Positions 23,301 through 32,755 of a stretch of DNA of 64,000 nucleotides are shown in pieces. The notes below the pieces were generated by a model. It saw only the letters and a list, made by a program, of their open reading frames with translations. It was not told the DNA's origin and ran no database searches. Positions within the stretch are counted from its first letter, which is position 1. Each line of letters starts with the position of its first letter. Location of the stretch: NCBI RefSeq assembly GCF_902167145.1, contig NC_050105.1:140415988-140479987 (forward strand), read 5' to 3'. Origin of the DNA: Zea mays. Its lineage: Eukaryota > Streptophyta > Magnoliopsida > Poales > Poaceae. A program made the translations under genes and the position numbers.

Positions 23301-23450
23301 GGTTTTGGTTTATACATGACGCGGACACCTGCCGCTATACTGATTTGAAATTGGGAAGAAGGAGCAAAAGGGGAAAGAGAAAAGAGAGTAACGCCCGAAT
23401 TTGGTGAGAGAAAAGAAGAAAAAATTCTACCCCAAATTCAGGGCGTTACA
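20305..23450 (-). repeat. 5' LTR of the Tekay-type element (3,146 bp)
   Basis: It is the partner of 10,884-14,020 with the same termini and is followed on the right by TSD GTTTG. It has the same GTCGCGCGAC block (about 21,975-22,290) and GC-rich segment (about 22,314-22,920). Confidence 0.93.
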
Positions 23451-23455
23451 GTTTG

Positions 23456-23847
23456 TGGCAACATTCCATCAACATGTCTTCATCACGGTATCTTCAAATC
23501 TTGTGGATTTCATCAAATGTCTTCTATTTCGAGATTATTTGGGTTTCCTCTCTGATCTGAAATTGAGCCTTAGTTTTCAAAATCTGATTGGTGGGATTGT
23601 TAGTTCTCCTCAATATGAATGCTATGCAAAATTTTGAACTCGTTTGGATGAGTATTCTCTGCAAAATCATCAAATTCAACATTTGTGGCGGCTAGGGTTC
23701 TTGAGTCGCCCCTGGTCGGTCGCGGACCGTCCGCCTGGTGGACGCGGACAGTCCGGCCCTCTGGCGCGGACAGTCCGGCCCCCTAGCGCGGACCGTCCGG
23801 ACCCTGGCAGAGCATTACAGTTCCATTCCTCTTATAATGGTGATTGA
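23456..23847 (+). other. Post-pol spacer of the SIRE-type element, right part
   Basis: It continues the spacer interrupted at 10,883. It is AT-rich apart from four more CGGACNGTCCG palindromes at about 23,721-23,800. No gene was seen. Confidence 0.7.
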
Positions 23848-25443
23848 TATCAACTATTTAGTCATGGATGTTTGTCACATTATTGCAGTGGTTTTGGTGG
23901 TCTCCGCAAGAAACTTGCAGGTCGCTTCAAATCAAAGCGTCCTCGTGGCGGTGATGATGATGATTATACACCGACCACTGATTCAGAGGCCCAATCCTCA
24001 GCTGGGGGCACTGATTCTATGGATACTGAGGACCTTCCCCATGCTCATCCTGACTATCCCATTGACATTTCTGGGTGGACCTTTCCAAAGCGCAGGTTCT
24101 CTATGGCTGAGTACTGCTCTAGGCGGACTGTGAACCAGTACACTCTGCCATCTGATACAAATATCCAGTTTTTCCACACTCAGCTGCAGTTTGATGTCTT
24201 TTGGGGCACCCTGGTGGATACCAATTTTCACAAGCATCAGGTGATTGATTGGTCCTTCTTGCTCAGTCAATCAGTCATGGAGGGTCTCATCCCTAAGTTT
24301 GAAACATGTGGATTATATCAGTTTATGGGACAACGCACAGATTTCAATGAAATGGCTGTTAAGCAATTCTTGGCTACCTCAGAGATTGATATTGACGAAG
24401 AATCTATCACCTGGATGACTGGCTTCAAGCGCTATTCTGCTTCCTTTGCTGACTTTGCTGCTGCAAACAGTCTGAACTATGGCACCATTTCTGCTGGGCT
24501 GGATCTTTATACTGAAGATAATTTTGAGGATTTTGTGCAGTTTTATGAGCCAGCCAGGCTTGGTATACCCAGGAGGTTTGGAGAGACAGCAGGACTCAGA
24601 CATCATCCTGCTGTAATCAACAAGATTGCCAGAGTCACCATTCTTCCCAAGAGTGGTGATAAGAGTAAAATACGAGATAAGTTCTGGAACATCATCTAGC
24701 ACATCATGAATGGTGAAGTCATGAATATTGTTCTTTTCATGATGAGGCAGCTTAATGATTTGAAAATGGACAAAAATCAAAATTTAGCATATGCTCCTTA
24801 CATTATGGCTCTCATCAAATCCAAGACAAGATTTGAGGGCCCATGTGAGATTGTTCACACACCATTCAGGCCTTTTAAGAATGAGATAGGGTTTCTCACC
24901 AGGCCACTCACTCCCTTTCCAGATGATGAGGAAGACCCTGGCTATGAGGGTGGAGCCGCTCCTAATGTTGAGGGCCAGCAGATGCCTCCTCCTCCACCTC
25001 CTCCTCAGCCTCAGCACTATTGGGAGCCTGCTCCAGGATACTTTGATCCTTATTTTCACAATCTGCAGCAAGGGCTTGAGACTCACATTGATACTCGCTT
25101 TGAGGGCCTAATGACACATGTGGATCACCGCCTCGATGACATGCAGTCTCGCTTTGACAGTAACTGGGATGCACTCAACTCTGAATTTTCTGAGTTTCGC
25201 GATCAAATTCACACTACTGTCACTGATCCCATCATGTCCAGGCTGAATAATATGCAACAGAGTTTTCAAGATAACATGGGTGCTCTCTCCAGTCAATTTG
25301 ACAATCTTTCTACAAATGACAACATGCATGATATAAGTCAGAGGCAGCAGCAGCTCCAGCAGGATTTTAGCCAGTTCTCCTCCCTGTTTGACACCTTCAG
25401 CACTCATTATTACAACATGCATCCTCCGCCGAGTGATCAGTGA
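23848..25443 (+). pseudogene. ORF3 of the SIRE-type element, unknown function, one in-frame stop
   Basis: A third ORF sits between pol and the 3' LTR, where SIRE relatives may carry an env-like gene. The frame runs from 23,848 to TGA at 25,441 with one TAG at 24,697-24,699 (codon 284 of about 531). There is no ATG at the start of the frame; TTATTGCAG ending at 23,888 looks like a splice acceptor. Visible: a basic N-terminus (RKKLAGRFKSKRPRGG), an Asp run, a mixed globular region (about 75-330), a proline run (about 370-380) and long heptad-like helices (HIDTRFEGLMTHVDHRLDDM onward). I see no signal peptide or membrane span, so envelope function is not supported. The globular part vaguely recalls plant transposon-associated domains of unknown role. 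Confidence 0.75.
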
Positions 25444-26071
25444 GGCTTCTCCTTTGTGGCAATTGATGCCAAAGGGGGAGAGAAGTGGAAGAGAAGTTGT
25501 TGTCTGGCGTCTCCTTCAGGGGGAGCTGGTGGTTTTATGTGGACATTAAGACCATGCATATGCATTTTACCTTTTCATGACATTTTACCTTTTCATGACG
25601 CTTGCATCAGTTTATGTCTTACGCTCTGGTTTGATCTGTTAACTCTATGTCGTATGTCTGTGGACTATTATCTGTAATATTCTGTGGGATGAGCTATGTT
25701 TTAGTTCAAATTACTCTGTGTGTGGTTAATCGAGGTGTGATTAAAATTGCTGCGCTCACTCTACGGATCATCTCTTGTATGCCTCGATAACCATGATTGT
25801 AGGAAAGTCTCCATCAAACTCCAATATATTATGTGTTTTATATCTTCAGCTTCAAATAATCCTGCACACACTTAGGGGGAGCCCTTCTTACATATTGAGT
25901 TTTCATTGGGATTTATCTATCTCTTGGACAGAACTTCAAAACAAGATAAGTCTTATGAAACTCATCTCCAAGATCTATCTTATACTTTAGGTATGAGAGA
26001 GATTTGGAGAAACTAAACTTCTCTTTAATATACTATGTGGTGTTGTCATCAATTACCAAAAAGGGGGAGAT
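25444..26071 (+). other. SIRE-type element 3' tail with repeated polypurine blocks
   Basis: No gene was seen. GGGGGAG blocks occur at 25,474, 25,519, 25,875 and 26,063. The last, within CCAAAAAGGGGGAGAT, abuts the 3' LTR and is the true PPT. The first lies in GGCAATTGATGCCAAAGGGGGAG, which resembles the PPT context. Confidence 0.8.
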
Positions 26072-27744
26072 TGTGAATCATCTAGGCCCCTTTGGTAATG
26101 TTTTGGCAATTAATGACAACTGCTTGTGGACTAACGATTCTTGGAGAAATAAGAATGCAGGGTTGGACCACATAGAACAGGAAATGTTGAAGAATCATAC
26201 GCATTGGTTGTGGATCAAATGAAGGGAAAGGTATAATATAGGTTTCACTTTTGCCGGTCTTGAGGAGTTTAGAGAAGATACCTGACCGGATTAGTAGGCT
26301 AGATAGCCGTACTATTAAGAGGGGTTAATGACTCAGATCTGTGTAAAACTTAGTGCCTCATAGAGCATCAAGTAGTTGCATTTGCATGAGGACTAACAGC
26401 GCTTCTCATTTCGTGAGTTAAAAGTTCATTAAAAAAAAACATGTTTGAAAGTTGCGAAGTCATGGTCGCGCGGACTGTCCGGCCCTTGGGGGCGGACCGT
26501 CCGCGATCCTCCAGAGGGGTCCGAAGTCTGACAAATTGTGTGGACACTTTGTTCTATTGCACTGCGGACCGTCCGGGCCTTAGGGCCGGACCGTCCGCAG
26601 TCATGACCAGAGAAGGGTGGCTTCGGGTCTGTCCCTGATTTATAGGCGGACGGTCCGCAAGTGTAAAACTCGTTTTTGGACAGGGACTGTGTGTTTTTAT
26701 AGATTTGTACTACGGACTGTCCGGGGGACAAGTCCGGACAGTACTGTCTCAGGTCGCGGACCGTCCGGGATTTATAGCCGGACGGTCCGTGTGTGTTAAC
26801 CTCTTTTGATCCGAGACTCGGGTGTTTCATTCTGCCAGGTCGCGGACGGTCCGGCCTTGAAGGGCGGACTGTCCGGACCCACCTTTTGAGTCAGCTCTGA
26901 CATGTTTTCAAACGGTCTTTATAGCCGTTATATGTACGGCGGACCGTCCGGCCCTAGGGCGCGGACGGTCCGCGTGTGCGCAGACTGCCACCTTTTTGCA
27001 CATAACGGTTGGTTTTAGATGGGGGACTATAAATAGAAGGGTAGCTCGTGTGAGAGAACTCTCTTGGCCATTCCTTGCACACATTGAGCTCATTTGTGAT
27101 CCTCCAACTCACTCTCTCACACTCTTTGCTTGAGATTGCATTCTAGTGAGAGATTGAGGGTTCCTAGTGCATTTGCATCATTTGGTGATTCTTGAGGCAC
27201 TAGGTGGTACACCGAGCAAGCGTCGTTGGCTTGTTACTCTTGGAGGTTGCCGCCTCCTAGACGGCTCGGGTGATTGTCTCCGTCGAGCTCTCCAAGAAGA
27301 TTGTGGAGAAGCCGCGGTGTGGATTGTGAGGGGTTCGCGCCTACCTCGCCGGAGCGGCAAAGGTGACATTAGTGGAATCGAGGTATTGAGTGATTTCTTG
27401 TCCACTTGGCTCAAAGATCAAGTCGTGTCTTGATAGAGGAGCAAGTGAGAGCTTGAAGTCCACCTCAACGTGGATTAGGGGTGATCGGCAAATCACCGAT
27501 ACCACGGGATAAATTTCGGTGTCTATTTCTTCTAGCATTACTTATTGCCTTGCAATTGATTAGTGCTTTGCTTATTGTCCTTCAAGTATTCAATCTCCGT
27601 AGTTGTCTTTCATACATTGTTTACTTATTGACACTAGATAATTTATTCCACTTGTTGTATTGACTAAATTTATTTAGTATTGTTGTTTTTAGTCAAAACC
27701 GTCTATTCACCCCCCCCCCTCTAGCCGGTGTCCTAGATCCTACA
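26072..27744 (+). repeat. 3' LTR of the SIRE-type element (1,673 bp)
   Basis: It has the same ends as the 5' LTR and is followed by TSD AGAGG at 27,745-27,749. It lacks about 21 bp of the palindrome array present in the 5' LTR near 3,990-4,020. TATAAATA is at 27,028-27,035. Confidence 0.93.
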
Positions 27745-27749
27745 AGAGG

Positions 27750-28900
27750 ATGCCCGGGTCTCTCTGGAGAGGGCGCGGGAGCGCCGACAAAACTTCGAGG
27801 GTCGCGAAGACGCTCGAATCTCTCTAGAGAGGGCGCGAGAGCGTCGGCTAAACATCGAGGGTCATAACCCCGATCAAGACTTTGCCGCGGTAGCACCGCA
27901 AACCCCAGTGGCGCCCGGTTCCAGGCGGGTGTCCCTTTGGCCGGCGTGGGCTGTGCCGCACTCGCGGATCATCTCCGCGCCGCGACTTGGCCATCCAAGT
28001 TCCGCCCGCACCTGCCGGAAAAGTACGGCAGGACATCAAACCCGTTGAAGTTCCTACAGGTATACGTCACCGGCATCACGGTAGCAGGCGGAAACACCGC
28101 CGTGATGGCAACATATTTTCATGTCGCCTTGTCTGGGCCTGCTCGGACCTGGCTCATGAATCTTGCCCCAGGATCGATCACCTCCTGGGAGGAGCTCTGT
28201 GCGCGATTCACAGCAAACTTCGCCAGCGCTTATCAACAACACGGCGTGGAGGCCCACCTTCACGCAGTAAGGCGGGAGCTCGGGGAAACTCTCCGGGCGT
28301 TTATCTCCCGCTTCGCCAAGGTACAGGGCACCATACCTCATATCGTCGATGCTTCCATCATCACTACTTTCCGCTAGGGGGTACATGATGAAAAAATGTT
28401 GGAGAAGTTAGCCACGCACGACGTGGAAACTATCACCACACTCTTCGCTCTGGCCGACAAGTGCGCCAGAGCCGCCGAGGGTCGTGCATGGCACTCGGCG
28501 CCACAAACTAGAGTCGCCCAGACGGGCGGCTCAGGTGCCGTCACCCATGATGGCAAAAAGAAAAAGAAGAAGAACCACGGCCACGAGAAGCCGCATTCTG
28601 CCGCTCTGGTCGTCGTAGCTGCGATCGGGGGCCGGAACGAGCGTAACAAGCGCCCACGACCGTAGAAGGGTAACGGCGGCTCATGCCCTGTACACCCCAA
28701 CGGTCGCCACAGCGCCGCAGAATGTCGCGAGATCATCGAGCTCGCCAAGCGTGTCGGCGAGCAGCGCGAGCAGTCTTCCAAGGACGGCTCCCCACCTCGT
28801 CGCCGTCACGGCAAGGAAAGAGTCGATGACGGCGAGGTGGCCGCGGTTGAACGAGACCTCGGGTACCAGTCACCCGAGGGGGTCCTGAAGGATGTTTTCA
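27750..28900 (+). pseudogene. Tat-type gag, C-terminal part
   Basis: This is gag resumed after the copia insertion. It opens with two near-identical charged units (SLERARERRQNFEGREDAR then SLERARERRLNIEG), then frame-shifts. A good retrotransposon-gag domain reads from about 27,990 in the frame 27,937-28,377 (LPEKYGRTSNPLKFLQVYVTGI; GPARTWLMNLAPGSITSWEEL; RFAKVQGTIPHI). A TAG stop at about 28,375 is followed by DEKMLEKLATHDVETITTLFALADKC, a Lys run and a zinc-knuckle-like CPVHPNGRHSAAEC near 28,685. Several stops and shifts make it dead. Confidence 0.8.
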
Positions 28901-29375
28901 CTAGAGACTCCAACTCTGGTGACGACAACTAGACGGGCCACCGGGGGGCCTCGTACTCCCTCGTCTAAGGGGCTGAAGCCTGCCTTCCCCCGGAAACCCT
29001 TCTGGACTCCCCACAGGTCCAGTATTTTAACGAGTCTATGCAGGAATAGCCGCGACGTAAGGACATGGACTTCACCAACAAACGCAGATGGCAGGCGGCG
29101 ACCCGAAATGCACATTGCGACCAGGCGCTCAGGCGTTACCACCAACGGTCCGTGCATAGTAGGGAGCCTCGGGTCGGGACCTAGTCCTACAGTGAGTACA
29201 GAACCAAGAAGGGATCCGCAATCTCTCCCCCAGCTGGGAAGGACCCTTCAAGGTGACGGAAATATGCTGACCCGAGGGGAAAACACCTTGCTACAGCTGG
29301 AGTACCTCTACCCATCCCCCGGATCATGGAGCATCTCCATAAGTTCTATCCGTAGGAGCAAGTCTGAGGGGTTGA
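28901..29375 (+). pseudogene. Remnant of Tat pol: integrase tail joined to gag by a deletion
   Basis: After gag the text becomes broken, then at about 29,105-29,370 it reads like the integrase C-terminus of Tat elements across frames (QALRRYHQRSV, then SPSWEGPFKV-like and a final block matching the usual HLRKFYP ending). Protease, RT, RNase H and the integrase core are absent, so several kilobases were deleted between about 28,900 and 29,050. This is recognised from family wording and is not a full alignment. Confidence 0.55.
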
Positions 29376-29673
29376 GTTTTTCTCCCATTTGTAACTAGGT
29401 TATGCATACGTGCACGCCAGCCCGGTGAGGTCCGCCCTCATAAGCCCGGCCGGTTGGTCTGCACCCATGCATGTCAAGTTATAAAAAGGAGATTTACCCC
29501 CCCCAGATGTGCTTTTATGATGACTTTATCCCCCAGCACCGTGATTTTATCCCACAGTGTCTGGATATTATTTTTATCTAACCCACGCATACGGTTCCCA
29601 TCCCTGCCGACATAATGACATCTGGATTGAATGGCCAGGCTTGCAGTTTAGGACCCCTCTATGAAAGAAGGAG
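29376..29673 (+). other. Tat spacer, no gene seen
   Basis: Non-coding spacer after the pol remnant with a C-run near 29,498. Nothing recognisable. Confidence 0.6.
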
Positions 29674-29985
29674 GGTCCGGCAGCCTAGGGGCCGGCTCTG
29701 GAGAACGGGAGCTCATTCCATGGAGTGGTCCGGAGCTGTGTAGTCGCTTAGCCCGGTTCCGTACCCTAGGCCTGCACACTCCACCACTCTGTGACGAGTA
29801 CCCTGGTATTTGGAGCTATAGTCCTGTGCGTCCGGTAACCCGAGGTCCGGTTCTAGAGAATGGACGCTTGTCTCCTGGGGTGGTCCAGAGCCGTGTAGCC
29901 GCTTAGCCTGGTCCCGTACTGTAAGCCTGCATGCTCCACCACTTTGCGACGGGTGTCCTAGTATCTAGAACCACGGTCCAGGGGG
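29674..29985 (+). repeat. Two-copy tandem duplication, about 155 bp
   Basis: Two diverged copies start at 29,674 (GGTCCGGCAGCC) and 29,829 (CGTCCGGTAACC). They share TGTGTAGYCGCTTAGCC and CTCCACCACT blocks in the same order. Confidence 0.75.
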
Positions 29986-30379
29986 TCCGGACACACAACT
30001 TGGCTTCCCAGACTAAATCGTGCAGGTCCCGTGCTTGTGTCAAAGGATGGCTAGTATCAGGCGATGGGCCCTATGGGTGTGCTACTAACGCTCCCTAGCT
30101 GAAGCTGTGTTCAGGTCCAGGTCCCAGTCGAGGCTGCCTCCTAGGGGCCGTTGCCAGCTCCTTTAGGTATGCTGGTATCCAGCCTCGACACGTCGAGCCT
30201 ACATCCCAGGGGGGCCAGGTACAAGGGAGGAGTCGGCAGCGCCACACACAACAGGGACAAATAAAATGCAGATAAGTGCTAATACTGCTCGATAAGTAGT
30301 ACTCAAAAGTACCATACAAAAGCAAAGTTATTACACCCGCCTTCAAGCGGGACCATAGCCTTATGTCTACAGGAATGAC

Positions 30380-31180
30380 CTACTCAACATCAGTAGGGTC
30401 GCGCTGGAAGCGTGCGGCCGCCATCTCTGCGACATCTTGTACGACCTCCCGGGCGGCGTCTTCAGCAGTCAGGCCAGCAGTCACCATTGGAGGCGGCCCC
30501 AAAGCCATCAAAGCCAAAGAGATGGAGGCATGGAAGATGGAGCCGCAGCTCAGCCCGCTTTCCACCTTCACAAGGCTGGTGAACATCCTTTCCTCCGGAT
30601 GCTGGAGAAAGAAGCGGGAAGAAGCGTCGCCCCCACGGACATCTTGCAGAGGTAGGCGATGATGGCCGCCTGAAGGATGAAACAGGGCGTGAAGTGCTGA
30701 GGTTGGAGGTCGAGCTCCTCCAGCAGCAGCACGAGGAAAGACGAAATTGGCAGCACCAGACCACTGGGGAGGTTGGAGACGAAGAGCACGAACTCCCCGG
30801 CGGTGAGATCGCCGTGAGGAGAGGCGCCGACACAGATCCTTATGGTGAACGCCGGTGCATCCCATCCGAGCAGGTTGCGCACCAAGTTGAGTGCCACCTC
30901 GAGCTAGAGACGCTCGGGAGGATCTAGCAAGGCCATGGCGGCTACGGCGGCAGAAGAGCACGGAGAACTCGAGGGCGAAAGGGCGCAGCGAGTGATGAGA
31001 ATGGCTACCACGCTCGGGGGAGTCCCCTTTTAAAGAAAGATTCCCCCACTGACGCCCCGAGACGTCGCAAAAGATCTTGCCCGACACGCGCCAGGGTGAC
31101 CTAGCCTCTGGCGCGGGGGTCCGGGTCCACGAGTCATACTCCTTGGGCGTCGGCTTCCGTGTGCGGAGAAGGTGAACCAC
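30380..31180 (-). pseudogene. Antisense ORF of the Tat element (putative gypsy-type transposon domain), frame-shifted
   Basis: This is coding-like sequence on the strand opposite to gag-pol. The clearest part, read in the frame 30,897-30,568 (minus), is SGLVLPISSFLVLLLEELDL followed by QPQHFTPCFILQAAIIAYLC. It resembles the plant family annotated putative gypsy type transposon (PF04195, named from memory). Neighbouring frames continue the text (266-codon frame 31,180-30,380), which suggests indels. Antisense ORFs in this position are established for Tat elements such as Grande. The function is unknown. Whether transcription starts in the adjacent 143-bp repeats is only inference. Confidence 0.6.
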
Positions 31181-31830
31181 CGTCTGTGGTAGTGCGCCTC
31201 TTCATCTCCGCCGAAAGCAGCGACCCAGCCTCTGACACGGGGGCCCGGGCCCACGAGTCATACTCCTTGGGCGTCGGCCTCCATGTGCGGAAAAGGTGAA
31301 CCGCCACGTGAGGAGCACGCCACCGCCTGCGGTAATACGCCTCTTCATCTCCGTCGAAAGCAGCGGCCCAGCCTCTGACACGGGGGCCTGGGCCCATGAG
31401 TCATACTCCTTGGGCGTCGGCCTCCGTGTGCGGAGAAGGCGAACCGCCGCGTGAGGAGCACGCCACCGTCTGCGATAGTGCGCCTCTTCATCTCCGCCGA
31501 AAGCAGTGGCCCAGCCTCTGACACGGGGGCCCGGGCCCACGAGTCATACTTCTTGGGCATCGTCCTCCATGTGCGGAGAAGGTGAACCGCCATGTGAGGA
31601 GCACGCCACCGCCTGCGGTAATACGCCTCTTCATCTCCACCGAAAGCAGCGGCCCAGCCTCTGACACGGGGGCCCGGGCCCATGAGTCATACTCCTTGGG
31701 CGTCGGCTTCCGTGTGCGGAGAAGGCGAACCGCCGTGTGAGGAGCACGCCACAGTCTGCGATAGTGCGCCTCTTCACCTTCGCCGAAACCAACAACCCAG
31801 TCTCTGACATGGGGGCTCGGGCCCATGAGT
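31111..31830. repeat. Tandem repeat, about five units of 143 bp
   Basis: Units share GAGTCATACTCCTTGGGCGTCGG, spaced exactly 143 bp apart in the copies at about 31,257, 31,400, 31,543 and 31,686, with partial units on both sides. Because 143 is not a multiple of three, the antisense frames of about 112 codons that appear in each unit are shifted copies of one another, so I treat them as repeat read-through. Confidence 0.92.
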
Positions 31831-32088
31831 CATCCTCCATGGGCACCGGTTCCTGGGTGCAGAGAAGTTGAACCGCCGCTCGCGCCAGTGCCGCGCCTCC
31901 TTGGGGCCTCCGCAGAAGACAGAGAAAGTAAATTTTCAAAACCAATGCAGCGGCATCGAGGCACCCCGCGCGTGGCTCAGCAAAACCATCAAGTGCGGAG
32001 ACCACGGGTCAGTCAGCCGCGGGGACAGGCGTGACAGTTGGCGTGACAAGAGGGCCCGGACCTGGCGTGCCAATCAAGCGGAGGTTCT
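31831..32088. other. Right end of the Tat element, structure unclear
   Basis: A last degenerate repeat part gives way to unique sequence from about 31,920. No LTR, PPT or TSD was seen. The Reina host resumes between 32,086 and 32,092. Confidence 0.5.
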
Positions 32089-32557
32089 TTGGTGCTAGCA
32101 AAAGTGGGGGCTATGGCGTATAAATTGGATTTACCACCTTCTAGCATTCACCCAGTCTTCCATGTTTCGCAATTAAAGAAAGCTTTGGCACCATTGGTAT
32201 CTGTTGCACAGTTACCTGATTCTTTGGCAGGTTTCCAAGTCCCTGAACAAGTATTGCAGCGTCGGCTCAGTTCAGACGACAATCCTCAGATCCTGGTGAA
32301 GTGGTTAGGTCTGTCGTCTTCGCTAGCCACTTGGGAAGATATGTCCGCTCTGCAGCAAGCTTTCCCACATGCTCCTGCTTGGGGGCAAGCAGGTCTTCAT
32401 CGCGGGGGGGGGGGATGTCAGTACCTTGGCGCCAGAAAATAAGCTTGAAGAGGCGGGCCGTGCAGGTGGAGAGGATGGAATGAATGGACCAGGAAGGAGC
32501 ACTCGTGTACGCAGACCGAATGTGCGTGTTACGGGTCCAGAGTGGGTGACAGCTTAG
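32089..32557 (+). pseudogene. Reina-type pol, right part, with chromodomain
   Basis: It continues the polyprotein interrupted at 1,763: [26 protein letters not shown] (integrase C-terminal GPY/F-like end) and then a chromodomain (VPEQVLQRRLSSDDNPQILVKW to LATWEDM). A run of 11 G at 32,404-32,414 shifts the frame; the likely original C-terminus (RVRRPNVRVTGPEWVTA) is in another frame ending at 32,557. Chromodomains of this class bind chromatin marks and direct integration. The coding end overlaps the putative 3' LTR. Confidence 0.85.
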
Positions 32558-32755
32558 CAAGGCCCAGGAAGGAGCGACGGTATTCGTGCGCTGGCAGCTG
32601 TGCAGAGAGTATTAAGTCTCTAAGCAGAGAGTTGATGGGGTATCGAATAATTTGTAACAGAATTCTACCTACTAAACCCCAGCTGCTTCTGTCCTCCATC
32701 TTGTTCTCCACGTCTTCCCTTCCTATGTCTGTGTTATTGTGATCGATTGTTAACA
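32416..32755 (+). repeat. Probable 3' LTR of the Reina-type element (about 340 bp)
   Basis: TGTCAGTACC follows a purine run (G11 A), which would serve as PPT. The end is set at GATTGTTAACA, giving TGT...ACA ends. Reina elements have short LTRs. The 5' copy is outside the window, so this rests on termini, PPT and position. Confidence 0.55.

Larger units (their letters stand above)
10884..23450 (-). mobile_element. Tekay/Del-type Ty3/gypsy chromovirus with 3.1-kb LTRs and an extra upstream ORF
   Basis: A 12,567-bp element runs on the minus strand. On the plus strand both LTRs start TGTCACACCCGG and end GGGCGTTACA. TSD GTTTG is at 10,879-10,883 and 23,451-23,455. Transcription-order layout: 5' LTR (23,450-20,305), PBS, ORF0, gag-pol in one frame with one TAG, PPT, 3' LTR (14,020-10,884). 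The LTR length and the chromodomain-like C-terminus point to the Tekay/Del clade, to which maize Prem1/Xilon-Diguus belong; the family name is not certain. I counted about ten substitutions over roughly the first 2 kb of LTR by eye, so it is young. Confidence 0.93.
3413..27744 (+). mobile_element. SIRE/Maximus-type Ty1/copia retrotransposon with ORF3, carrying a nested gypsy element
   Basis: The element has LTRs at 3,413-5,102 and 26,072-27,744, both starting TGTGAATCATCTAGG and ending GATCCTACA, with TSD AGAGG. Inside are an initiator-Met-type PBS, a frameshifted gag, an open pol, a spacer split by a 12.6-kb minus-strand gypsy element, a third ORF, and a tail with repeated polypurine blocks. 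Gag-pol style ([35 protein letters not shown]) matches the SIRE lineage that includes maize Opie and Ji, but the LTR differs from those. I do not assign a family name. The two LTRs differ by roughly ten substitutions plus one deletion of about 21 bp, so it is fairly young. Confidence 0.92.
1764..32090 (+). mobile_element. Tat-lineage Ty3/gypsy element, internally deleted and lacking its 3' LTR, with nested insertions
   Basis: The left end is a clear LTR (TGTCG...CGACA) followed by a primer-binding-like site. Then come gag fragments (2,996-3,412 and 27,750-28,900), a remnant of the integrase tail, about 1 kb of spacer, an antisense ORF and 143-bp tandem repeats. A long spacer with an antisense ORF downstream of pol is a known hallmark of Tat-lineage maize elements such as Grande, so the lineage is inferred from layout and gag/integrase wording. 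No second copy of the 5' LTR was seen and no clean 5-bp TSD. The right edge is therefore approximate (between about 31,925 and 32,090), and about 10 bp of the Reina host is probably missing there. Confidence 0.75.

Noticed and set aside
24379..24780. Minus-strand frame of 133 codons opposite ORF3
   Set aside because: Shadow of ORF3, with no domain of its own.
31137..31826. Overlapping 112-codon antisense frames
   Set aside because: They are the same 143-bp unit read in rotating frames, explained by the tandem repeat.
1764..32090. A CACTA-type transposon as the explanation for the 1,764-32,090 insert
   Set aside because: The left end is an LTR followed by a PBS-like site and gag; no CACTA ends or TNP domains were seen.
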